From: Haloimpatiens sp042688525 | GTDB lineage: Bacteria > Bacillota > Clostridia > Clostridiales > Clostridiaceae | Length of the DNA stretch: 64,000 nucleotides | NCBI RefSeq assembly: GCF_042688525.2 | Contig: NZ_JBHWAB010000001.1 | Span: forward strand, 2,604,001 to 2,668,000 | Direction of reading: 5' to 3' | Shown: one piece after another, positions 8,467-15,149 of the stretch | Layout: each line of letters opens with the position of its first letter | Position numbering within the stretch: position 1 is the first letter of the stretch | Notes under the pieces: model-generated | Told to the model about the DNA's origin: nothing | Seen by the model: only the letters and a program-made list of their open reading frames with translations | The model's database searches: none | Position numbers and translations under genes: made by a program

Positions 8467-8617
8467 AAAAAAAGATGATTAATAAGCCTATCTATAATCT
8501 GCCTCCTGCAGAATAAATAAGTTTATTAATCATCCCTGTGCAATATATAATTTTTAAATATCCTCACTATTTTTATAAGCTTATTTCAAATCCTTTGAAA
8601 CTTTTTATCGCTTATAC
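8467..8617 (-). ncRNA. Candidate CsrA-sequestering sRNA A (CsrB/RsmZ-like)
   Basis: This is about 150 nt read from a SigD-like promoter, with no ORF. There are four GGA motifs. Three are in hairpin loops: TTTCAAA-GGA-TTTGAAA (8584-8600), AAATA-GTGAGGA-TATTT, and TCTGC-AGGAG-GCAGA (8498-8512). The fourth, GCACAGGGATGA, is close to the CsrA SELEX consensus RUACARGGAUGU. The 3' end is a terminator stem GATGATTAATAA/TTATTAATCATC followed by seven T; the last GGA hairpin sits inside it. It is a diverged tandem copy of sRNA B. Expression and CsrA binding are inferred, not shown. Confidence 0.6.
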
Positions 8618-8622
8618 TTATT

Positions 8623-8649
8623 ATATCGTTTGATATTTATTACACTTTA
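8623..8649 (-). promoter_or_regulatory. SigD-like promoter of sRNA A
   Basis: On the minus strand: TAAA, 15 bases, AACGATAT. It matches the six other SigD-like sites found in this window in spacing and in the CGAT core. Confidence 0.7.
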
Positions 8650-8691
8650 TACTTATTTTATATTTTTTTCATATTTTTTCTTACATACTGT

Positions 8692-8798
8692 AAAAAATAA
8701 CAACTAATAAATTCATTAACAATACTGCATCCTTCAGTTTGAATAAATTTATTAATCGTCCTGATAATACATGGATTCAACTCCTTTGAACCCTTACG
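8692..8798 (-). ncRNA. Candidate CsrA-sequestering sRNA B (CsrB/RsmZ-like)
   Basis: About 107 nt between a SigD-like promoter and a terminator. Three GGA motifs are each in a loop: GGGTTCAA-AGGAG-TTGAATCC (8773-8793), ATC-AGGAC-GAT, and ACTG-AAGGATG-CAGT (8724-8738). The last forms the tip of a long AATAAATT..AATTTATT stem followed by TTATTTTTT. The shared TTCAAAGGA(G/T)TTGAA and GA(C/T)GATTAATAA blocks show common descent with sRNA A. No ORF is present. Confidence 0.58.
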
Positions 8799-8804
8799 CT
8801 TATA

Positions 8805-8831
8805 TAATCGTTGTATATTTATTTTACTTTA
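8805..8831 (-). promoter_or_regulatory. SigD-like promoter of sRNA B
   Basis: On the minus strand: TAAA, 15 bases, AACGATTA. It has the same TAAAGT start and ATAAATAT spacer block as the promoter of sRNA A. Confidence 0.6.
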
Positions 8832-8861
8832 CACTTTTTTTGATATTTTTTATTAATTTAT

Positions 8862-10106
8862 CTAATTTTTTATCAAAATGGACATATAAGCCATAGTTGC
8901 CAATTCATCTTTCTTAAGAAGGTCATACATGTATTCCAAAAATATATTATTATGTTCTACTGTTTTTGCAAAAGATTGAATAAGTTTAACAATGTGTTCA
9001 TCACAAAATTTTTCTTTATGAAATGCAGATATACCAATAAGGTGCATCTTTATCATAGCATAATGCATCACAAGCATCACATAATTATCAAAAACTTCTT
9101 CTCGTTCTCTTACAGGAAATAGATTTTTAAAAACATAATTAACTAAATAATTTTCTAATATATATTCATGTTCTTTCATATAGGGTTCATAATATTTAGT
9201 ATACGCTTTTTCATACTTCTTAACTAATTCTTCATTTGTAGCTTTACCAGTATATCCCATACCCTGCATAAATTCTAAAAAACATTCCAAATATCTTCTA
9301 TTTTCTATACCTTTTAATATTCTTTCATTAGTTAACTCTTTTAATATTACCATTTGAATATTTTTATAAGAAGGAATTTCTTTTAAATATTCATGAAAAA
9401 TTCCATTTTTTATATTATTTCTATAATTCTCAATAAGATTTAACGTTTCATCCATATTTTCTTCTTTAATATATGCACTTAACTTTTCATAAAACATACC
9501 TAAAATAATAAGTCTTTCCCAAAGTTCATAATCTCTATTTTGAAGAACTTCTATTGTAAAAATCCTAAGATTCCAAAAATATTTTTCTATTTTATTTTCT
9601 GTAGAACTTTGATTAGTATCAATCTTGTCGTTAAATGCATTTTTTCTACTAATATCAGGTTCTATATAATCAAATTGCATAACTTCTGGATTTAATAAAG
9701 CTAAACGTGCAATTTCTGGACAAGACATAGTAGCGCACTTTTCCAAAACACCATTTACAGCATTAAATATTCTAGGATATTGTGTACATGTAATAGAAAG
9801 ATATTCCTCTCCTAAATTTGAATGTATTTTACATAATTTATCTTGTGTTAAAAATGGGCAAGAATTACCATTATTCATTTTTATTTCAGCATAATCATAT
9901 TTTGAAGAACTTGAACGATTACGTTTTACTTTTTCGCCAAGCATACCTTGTAATTCTTTATTTTTACATTTTCTATATTGTTTATATGTATTTTTATCTA
10001 TCTGAACTCTCCATCCAATACAGCAGCTATCTTCACAACTTGAACCTATACATTTGAATTTATGCATGTATTGTGGAATGAGCATTTCTCTTTTTTTATT
10101 CACCAT
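8862..10106 (-). CDS. fliB: Flagellin lysine-N-methylase
   Basis: This 414-aa protein matches FliB, which methylates flagellin lysines. The N-terminal third is cysteine-rich with the family pattern: FKCIGSSCEDSCCIGW near residue 17, CPFL..KLCKIH near 75, ITCTQYPR near 94 and CATMSCPE near 112. These cysteines probably hold an Fe-S cluster. ATG 10106 has GGAGG nine bases upstream; the GTG two codons earlier is too close to the SD. It follows flagellinolysin after a repeat-filled gap with no SigD promoter of its own. Lysine methylation would act on surface residues of the flagellins encoded on either side. Confidence 0.93.
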   Translation of the reverse strand: MVNKKREMLIPQYMHKFKCIGSSCEDSCCIGWRVQIDKNTYKQYRKCKNKELQGMLGEKVKRNRSSSSKYDYAEIKMNNGNSCPFLTQDKLCKIHSNLGEEYLSITCTQYPRIFNAVNGVLEKCATMSCPEIARLALLNPEVMQFDYIEPDISRKNAFNDKIDTNQSSTENKIEKYFWNLRIFTIEVLQNRDYELWERLIILGMFYEKLSAYIKEENMDETLNLIENYRNNIKNGIFHEYLKEIPSYKNIQMVILKELTNERILKGIENRRYLECFLEFMQGMGYTGKATNEELVKKYEKAYTKYYEPYMKEHEYILENYLVNYVFKNLFPVREREEVFDNYVMLVMHYAMIKMHLIGISAFHKEKFCDEHIVKLIQSFAKTVEHNNIFLEYMYDLLKKDELATMAYMSILIKN

Positions 10107-10196
10107 ATTCACAAACCTCCTGTAGGTTTTGTTTCAATATTAAACATCCTTCCTTAGCTTTTTAACAATAATTATTAACAAAACAGCTAAGAAATA

Positions 10197-10377
10197 AACT
10201 TAAAGAAAGTATAAAGTTAAAAGTAGAAAGTTGAAATATGGGTATTTTTCTTTCAGAAAAATTTTTATTTAAATTTTAATTCGTTGCTTTTCAAAAGCTT
10301 GCTTCTGAAAAGCTTCCTTATCTATACTTTCTTCTTTCTACTTTATACTTTACTTATACTTTCTCCTTTATACTTTG
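10197..10377. repeat. Imperfect palindrome of AAAGTATAAAGT-type units
   Basis: One arm carries AAAGTATAAAGTTAAAAGTAG-like units and the other their complement (CTTTCTACTTTATACTTT). The centre has TTTTTCTTTCAGAAAAAT and GCTTTTCAAAAGC hairpins. Relatives are at 15010-15145 and 48515-48690. It fills the flagellinolysin-fliB gap. Confidence 0.6.
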
Positions 10378-10378
10378 C

Positions 10379-12196
10379 TTATCTAAGAAGCTGAAGAACT
10401 CCTTGTGGCTGTTGATTAGCTTGTGCAAGCATTGCTTGTGCAGCTTGCTGTAAGATATTATTTTTGCTGAATGTCATCATTTCTTTAGCCATATCAACAT
10501 CTCTAATTCTTGATTCTGCTGCTTGTAAGTTCTCTGAAGTATTTTGATTAACTTCTAAAGCATGTTCCAGTCTGTTTTGAACTGCTCCATAATAAGATCT
10601 AATATCAGAAACCTTATTTATAGCATCATTATATTTTGTAATTCCATCTTGTGCATCTTTTGAAGCATCAATTTTGTTTATACCTAATGTACTTGTATCT
10701 ATTGAAAATAAATCAATACTCATTGAACTATTTTCATTTGCTCCCATTTGAATAGAAAGCTCTGTTTTCTCCTTTTTAATAGGTTCTCCTGCACTTTTAC
10801 TAGGTGCAAAAGTAGGCCATATTTCCTTAAATCCTTCAAGTGGATCATCAGTTAAATTCTTATCATCAGCCACAACAGTTTCTGCAGTTTTAGCTCCTGC
10901 TCCTCTAGCATCAGCTCCCCCTGCGGAACCTGTATCGTTTTCCTTAGTTCCTACAGCTTCTAAAGTTATGTTACATTTATTCTTTAAAAAGTTTGCTTTA
11001 TCACCATTGTAGTCAGTTTTTATCTTTTGCAATAATGTTTTTTCTGCTGTACTAGCATCAGCAAAAGTTGTAGAATCAATAAAATTTAAAGCATCTCCTA
11101 ATTTCTTAGTTTCATTTCCTGGCTTAGATAAATACTCCATAACATCTTTTATGCTGTGATCAGCTCCTAATTTATCTCCTACATATTTATCCAAATATCT
11201 AACTGCAATATAAGATGCAGAATAGTAACTGGAAGAAACTGTAGCATCTGAACCTGCAGGTATCCATTTTGAAGGATCTGTTTCATCTAAATAACTTAAT
11301 ATTTTATCAAGTCCTGTAGTTCCTCCGCCATTGTTTGCTATATCATTTTTAAGTCTTTCATCTGCACCATGAGTAAATTCTGCAGCACCTTCTTTAAACC
11401 AAGTATTAAGTTCTGCAAAATTCATAGTTCTTCCCATTATAGCGTGAGTCATTTCATGAGCTATAATTCTATCATTATACATAGGAGCGCTTCCGCCATT
11501 AGGCCATGTAGGAGGATCAAAATCTGCCATATCAATGTGCAGTTCTAACTCAGTTGATTTACCTGGTCCTGTTGAAGGTACCTTAGAACTTACCCAAGCA
11601 AGTGCTCCTCCCGCTGTACCTGGAGTTTCTAAAATTATTTTTAAATCTACTCCATCTGCTTTTAATCCATAATTTTCATAAATCATTTTTTCACTCTGCT
11701 CAAGCCAACCTTGTCTCAAAAATTCAAGAACCTTAGCTTCATTTGTATCCTTAGGTACAAGACCTCTACCTGTTGTATTTTTTTTGTTTAAAAGCTTCAT
11801 AGTATTAAATTCTGTATTTTCAGATATTCTTTGGATTTCTTCATTTAACTGTTTTATTTCTTTTTGAATATTTTCTTTATCAGAATTTACATTAGTATCA
11901 TTTGAGGCTTGTACACATAATTCTCTTCCTCTTTGAAGTATAGAATGTACCTCATTTAAAGCTCCATCTACTGTCTGAACAAGAGATATTCCATCTTGGA
12001 TATTTCTAGAAGCTTGATCTAATCCTCTGATTTGTCCTCTCATCTTCTCAGAAATTGCTAGTCCCGCTGCATCATCTGATGCTCTGTTTATTCTAAGTCC
12101 TGAAGAAAGTTTCTCCATACTTTTTCCTGCTTTTTTAACACCACGGGCCATATTTCTCCACGCACTTATAGCATTCATATTATGATTAATTATCAT
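10379..12196 (-). CDS. Flagellinolysin: flagellin with an inserted zinc metalloprotease domain
   Basis: This 605-aa protein has complete flagellin ends: MIINHNMNAIS..LSSGLRINRASDDAAGLAISE (1-140) and a C-terminal D1/D0 (about 500-605) ending QPQGVLQLLR. Between them a domain of about 350 residues has the zinc motif HEMTH (H247, E248, H251), then WFKEGAAEF with E269 (or E273) as likely third ligand, similar to collagenase-type peptidases. Proteolytic flagellins of this design, first characterised in C. haemolyticum, assemble into enzymatically active filaments. The MIINHN start at 12196 is chosen over an upstream ATG at 12247 that lacks a SD. A terminator precedes the gene, and its leader has a GGA hexaloop. 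Confidence 0.95.
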   Translation of the reverse strand: MIINHNMNAISAWRNMARGVKKAGKSMEKLSSGLRINRASDDAAGLAISEKMRGQIRGLDQASRNIQDGISLVQTVDGALNEVHSILQRGRELCVQASNDTNVNSDKENIQKEIKQLNEEIQRISENTEFNTMKLLNKKNTTGRGLVPKDTNEAKVLEFLRQGWLEQSEKMIYENYGLKADGVDLKIILETPGTAGGALAWVSSKVPSTGPGKSTELELHIDMADFDPPTWPNGGSAPMYNDRIIAHEMTHAIMGRTMNFAELNTWFKEGAAEFTHGADERLKNDIANNGGGTTGLDKILSYLDETDPSKWIPAGSDATVSSSYYSASYIAVRYLDKYVGDKLGADHSIKDVMEYLSKPGNETKKLGDALNFIDSTTFADASTAEKTLLQKIKTDYNGDKANFLKNKCNITLEAVGTKENDTGSAGGADARGAGAKTAETVVADDKNLTDDPLEGFKEIWPTFAPSKSAGEPIKKEKTELSIQMGANENSSMSIDLFSIDTSTLGINKIDASKDAQDGITKYNDAINKVSDIRSYYGAVQNRLEHALEVNQNTSENLQAAESRIRDVDMAKEMMTFSKNNILQQAAQAMLAQANQQPQGVLQLLR

Positions 12197-12201
12197 ATGT
12201 T

Positions 12202-12243
12202 TTACCTCCATGTACTTTTGGAATCGGTAAACATCCCTGTTTA
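12202..12243 (-). promoter_or_regulatory. Flagellinolysin leader: CsrA-type GGA hexaloop hairpin plus SD
   Basis: On the minus strand, TAAAC-AGGGAT-GTTTA (12228-12243) presents A-G-GGA-T as a six-base loop. Downstream the SD reads ATGGAGGT. This is the same two-site plan as in the other two flagellin leaders. Confidence 0.65.
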
Positions 12244-12247
12244 TCAA

Positions 12248-12277
12248 TTTTAAAATATAATTAATTATATTTTAAAA
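12248..12277. promoter_or_regulatory. Perfect 30-bp AT palindrome upstream of flagellinolysin
   Basis: A fully self-complementary 30-bp block of A and T only, centred on TTAA at 12261-12264. It abuts the preceding terminator and lies directly before the leader hairpin. It could be an operator, a promoter-region cruciform or a 5' mRNA clamp. Confidence 0.45.
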
Positions 12278-12310
12278 AGCCGGAGAAGATTTCTCCTCCG
12301 ACTTTTTTAT
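12272..12310. terminator. Intrinsic terminator between the long fliC and flagellinolysin
   Basis: The stem AAAAAG(C)CGGAG/CTCCG(A)CTTTTT has one mismatch and T runs on both sides. On the minus strand it would stop or attenuate flagellin transcription before flagellinolysin. Confidence 0.65.
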
Positions 12311-12346
12311 TAAATATCATTTATAAAAAGAATAACAATAGTTTGT

Positions 12347-12422
12347 TTTAAGGTAACTCAGCTTCATATCTTCAGCCGAGTAAGCGATTCACACAATTTT
12401 AGAAAAGTACTAAAATTGGTTC
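12347..12422 (-). repeat. Flagellin 3'-UTR structured repeat, type A (third unit)
   Basis: Same plan as 6768-6843: AT hairpin, TGTGAATCG, CTTAC, stem CTCGGCT../..AGCTGAG, GTTACCTTAA. The C-to-T change in one arm turns a G-C pair into G-U, so pairing is kept. Confidence 0.75.
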
Positions 12423-12426
12423 AGTT

Positions 12427-12487
12427 TAAGGAAACCCGACTCCCGTTGGTCGCTGGGTAAGTTCCACTAACTAAATCATAGATTTAA
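12427..12487 (-). repeat. Flagellin 3'-UTR structured repeat, type B
   Basis: Nearly identical to 6847-6908, including TAAATC/GATTTA hairpin, GTGGAACTTACCC and GTCGGGTTTCCTTAA. It lies between two type A units. Confidence 0.8.
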
Positions 12488-12496
12488 TTTATTCTT

Positions 12497-12571
12497 TTAA
12501 GGAAACTCGGCTTCATATCTTCAGCCGAGTAAGCGATTCACACAATTTTATAAAAAGAATAAAATTGGTTC
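12497..12571 (-). repeat. Flagellin 3'-UTR structured repeat, type A (first unit)
   Basis: Begins within about 10 bases of the flagellin stop codon. The AT hairpin (CAATTTTAT..ATAAAATTG) has a different loop from the other copies while its stem is kept, which suggests conserved RNA structure. Confidence 0.75.
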
Positions 12572-12576
12572 ACTGC

Positions 12577-14268
12577 TTATCTTAATAACTGAAGAACTCC
12601 TTGTGGTTGTTGGTTAGCTTGTGCAAGCATTGCTTGAGCAGCTTGTTGAAGAATATTGTTTTTGCTGAATGACATCATTTCTTTAGCCATATCAACGTCT
12701 CTAATTCTTGATTCTGCTGCTTGTAAGTTTTCTGATGAAGTTCCTAAGTTGTTTATTGTATGCTCTAATCTGTTTTGGATAGCACCAAGTTTTGATCTTT
12801 CGTCAGAAACTTTATCTATTGCAGTTTGGATAGTTGTTACAGATTTTGAAGCTGCACTAGCTGAAGAAACATCAACAGCAGATTCTGCCATAGTATTATC
12901 TGTTCCATTAGTTACACCTTTAGCACCTGCAAAAGCATCTCCACCGTTTTTAGAAGAAATTCCAAGAGCTTCTGATCTCATATCTGTTAATCCTAAAGAC
13001 ATTGATTGATGTTCATTAGCACCAACTTGGAATGTTAAAGAACTATCTTCAGTTTTATTTACATCTGCTTGATCTAATTTAATTGTAATTTCTGAATTTT
13101 CTGCAGCAGTACTAGTTTTGAATGTAAATTTAACTCCATTATTATCATAATTAATAGTTTTACTATTTACATCAGCACCTAATACCATATCTTCTTTTAT
13201 TAATTGAGTGCCATCTTTATCACTTAAAGTTACTGTAAGTGTTTTGCTAGCTTTATCTAATTGAACTTTAACTGATGCAAGTCCTTCTGGTTTTTGATCA
13301 GAGTTTGTGATTTCAAATCCTTCAATTGTAGAAGCTTTAGTAGCATCTGAATCATTTGTTGTCCAATCATTTTTAGTTGCAACATTCTTAGCAGTTAAGT
13401 CTACAGCTGCAGTAGCATCTTTTGTTATGTTTAATGCAACACCTTTTCCATCAACTGATTTATCAAAATCTGCTTTTGATACTTGGAATGAAATTCCGTG
13501 GTTATCATATACATAAGCATCTCCAGCTGCATTTAATGTCATTTGCTCAGAGTCTATTGTTAATTTAACTCCAGTACTATCTTCAAAAGTTCCATCAACA
13601 GTAAAAGTTCCATTAGCTTTATCTGCTTTTATAGTTAATGTATTCTTTCCATCACCATTTGCTGCTTTTGTCCAGTCTAAACCTGATGCATTATCTGTAC
13701 CTGCAAATTTAACTCCACCTGTAGTTCCATCAGAAGTTATATCAAATTTATAACCACCTGCATCCCAAGTAGCTGCTGGAGCACTTGACATATTTCCATA
13801 AACTTTAGCTGTTGCTGATTTTACTGTGTTAACAACTTTTTGATCACTATGACTACCATCTAAAAGTTTCATAGTATTGAATTCAGTAGTATTACCTATT
13901 CTGTTTATTTCTGATGTTAACTGATTGATTTCTTTTTGGATTTGTCCTCTGTCTGAATTATTGTTAGTATCATTTGAAGCTTGTACTCCAAGTTCTCTCA
14001 TTCTTTGAAGAATTGAGTGAGTTTCATTTAAAGCACCTTCTGCTGTTTGAACAAGAGATATAGCATCTTGTGAGTTTCTTGATGCTTGATCTAATCCTCT
14101 GATTTGTCCTCTCATTTTTTCTGAAATTGCAAGACCTGCTGCGTCATCTCCAGCTCTGTTTATTCTTAAACCTGAAGATAATTTCTCCATAGATTTTCCT
14201 GATTTTGCTACATTACCCATCATTTTTCTGTGAGCATTCATAGCGTTCATATTGTGATTGATTATCAT
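12577..14268 (-). CDS. fliC: Flagellin (long form, 563 aa)
   Basis: This is the probable major filament subunit with a large variable domain. The ends are conserved (MIINHNMNAMNAHRK, LSSGLRINRAGDDAAGLAISE; end QPQGVLQLLR). Residues of roughly 145-440 form a Thr/Ser/Lys/Asp-rich surface-exposed insert with beta-strand-like repeats, a likely site for glycosylation by Maf. Two SigD-like promoters lie 130-250 bases upstream, more than any other gene here, which argues for high expression. The leader has a GGA hexaloop hairpin. The 3' UTR holds three structured repeats. Confidence 0.97.
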   Translation of the reverse strand: MIINHNMNAMNAHRKMMGNVAKSGKSMEKLSSGLRINRAGDDAAGLAISEKMRGQIRGLDQASRNSQDAISLVQTAEGALNETHSILQRMRELGVQASNDTNNNSDRGQIQKEINQLTSEINRIGNTTEFNTMKLLDGSHSDQKVVNTVKSATAKVYGNMSSAPAATWDAGGYKFDITSDGTTGGVKFAGTDNASGLDWTKAANGDGKNTLTIKADKANGTFTVDGTFEDSTGVKLTIDSEQMTLNAAGDAYVYDNHGISFQVSKADFDKSVDGKGVALNITKDATAAVDLTAKNVATKNDWTTNDSDATKASTIEGFEITNSDQKPEGLASVKVQLDKASKTLTVTLSDKDGTQLIKEDMVLGADVNSKTINYDNNGVKFTFKTSTAAENSEITIKLDQADVNKTEDSSLTFQVGANEHQSMSLGLTDMRSEALGISSKNGGDAFAGAKGVTNGTDNTMAESAVDVSSASAASKSVTTIQTAIDKVSDERSKLGAIQNRLEHTINNLGTSSENLQAAESRIRDVDMAKEMMSFSKNNILQQAAQAMLAQANQQPQGVLQLLR

Positions 14269-14278
14269 GATAAATTCC

Positions 14279-14307
14279 TCCCTGATTTTACTGGGCTTCC
14301 ATGCCCA
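14279..14307 (-). promoter_or_regulatory. Long fliC leader: CsrA-type GGA hexaloop hairpin plus SD
   Basis: On the minus strand, TGGGC-ATGGAA-GCCCA (14292-14307) is a five-base-pair GC stem with loop A-T-GGA-A. The SD AGGGAGG follows. This is the clearest of the three flagellin GGA hairpins. Confidence 0.72.
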
Positions 14308-14400
14308 TTTTTATATATATTAAAAGTTAAATAACTTCTAATAGCTTAATTTAATTTTAATTATCATAAGTTTTAAGTTTTATTAAGTTTTACATTTTAG

Positions 14401-14427
14401 TTATCGACAATATTTAATATAACTTTA
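14401..14427 (-). promoter_or_regulatory. SigD-like promoter P2 of long fliC
   Basis: On the minus strand: TAAA, 15 bases, GTCGATAA. It would give a leader of about 125 nt containing the dyad and GGA hairpin. Confidence 0.8.
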
Positions 14428-14491
14428 CACTTTTTTATTATTTTTTTTATTATTTTTCCTTTTTTTATTATTTTACGTCTCATTATTTTTA

Positions 14492-14518
14492 TTATCGACA
14501 TTTTATTCTATAACTTTA
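14492..14518 (-). promoter_or_regulatory. SigD-like promoter P1 of long fliC
   Basis: On the minus strand: TAAA, 15 bases, GTCGATAA. It is a tandem copy of P2 about 91 bp upstream, sharing TAAAGTTATA. Between and around them (14308-14652) the sequence is AT-rich with no gene. Confidence 0.8.
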
Positions 14519-14652
14519 TACTTTTTTAAATAAAATTTAATATAAAGCAAAAATAAAGTTTTGAATATAGGAAATGGATATTTTTCTATAAAAAAATATC
14601 CATTCATTTTCTATCCACTTTTAATTAAAATTTCAGTTTTACATACTTTTAA

Positions 14653-14997
14653 TTAAATCTTCTGCTTTATAAAATAAGAATTTTTCGTAAAGGCACTATT
14701 GTACACTTGATGAGCTGTCTTTTTCTTTTTAACTTTATCAATTTCTCTCTTGCATTCCATTTTTTTATTTTCTAATATACCCCTTAACTCATTTTCTAAA
14801 TTCACAATATCTAAGTCTGATGCAACTTTTTTAAACTCTTCTTTACTATAATTCAATTCATTTATAGAATTTATAATTTCCTGTCTCTTTTCTAACAAGT
14901 CACCTATATTATCTATTTTTTCATTGCTAGCTTCTTCTATCATTTTTTGTGTTAACTGCTTATACTCTTTTAATTTATCTTCTAGTATATTAATCAC
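14653..14997 (-). CDS. fliT: FliT-like flagellar chaperone
   Basis: A 114-aa, highly charged, all-helical protein encoded directly downstream of fliD, the usual place of fliT. FliT-like proteins bind the filament cap FliD before export. The sequence has long heptad-like helices and no catalytic motif or signal peptide. Family assignment rests mainly on size, helicity and position, because FliT is poorly conserved. Confidence 0.68.
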   Translation of the reverse strand: MINILEDKLKEYKQLTQKMIEEASNEKIDNIGDLLEKRQEIINSINELNYSKEEFKKVASDLDIVNLENELRGILENKKMECKREIDKVKKKKTAHQVYNSAFTKNSYFIKQKI

Positions 14998-15009
14998 ATC
15001 CTTAAAACA

Positions 15010-15145
15010 AAGTAAAAAGATTAAAGATTAAAGAACAGATAAAGATGTTTTTCTTTCAGAAAAATTTATAATTTATAAATTTTCAAAAACAAACTTTTGA
15101 AAATCTTCCTTATTTGTACTTTTCTCTTTATACTTTATACTCTTA
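15010..15145. repeat. Imperfect palindrome of AAGTATAAAG-type units
   Basis: Same family as 10197-10377: arms of AAAGATTAAAGATTAAAG / CTTTATACTTTATACTC, the inner TTTTTCTTTCAGAAAAAT block, and a TTTTCAAAA..TTTTGAAAA hairpin. It sits between fliD and fliT. Confidence 0.5.
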
Positions 15146-15149
15146 TATT

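Noticed and set aside
12197..12247. Upstream ATG of flagellinolysin
   Set aside because: It would add 17 residues before the invariant MIINHN start, lacks a SD and overlaps the GGA hairpin.
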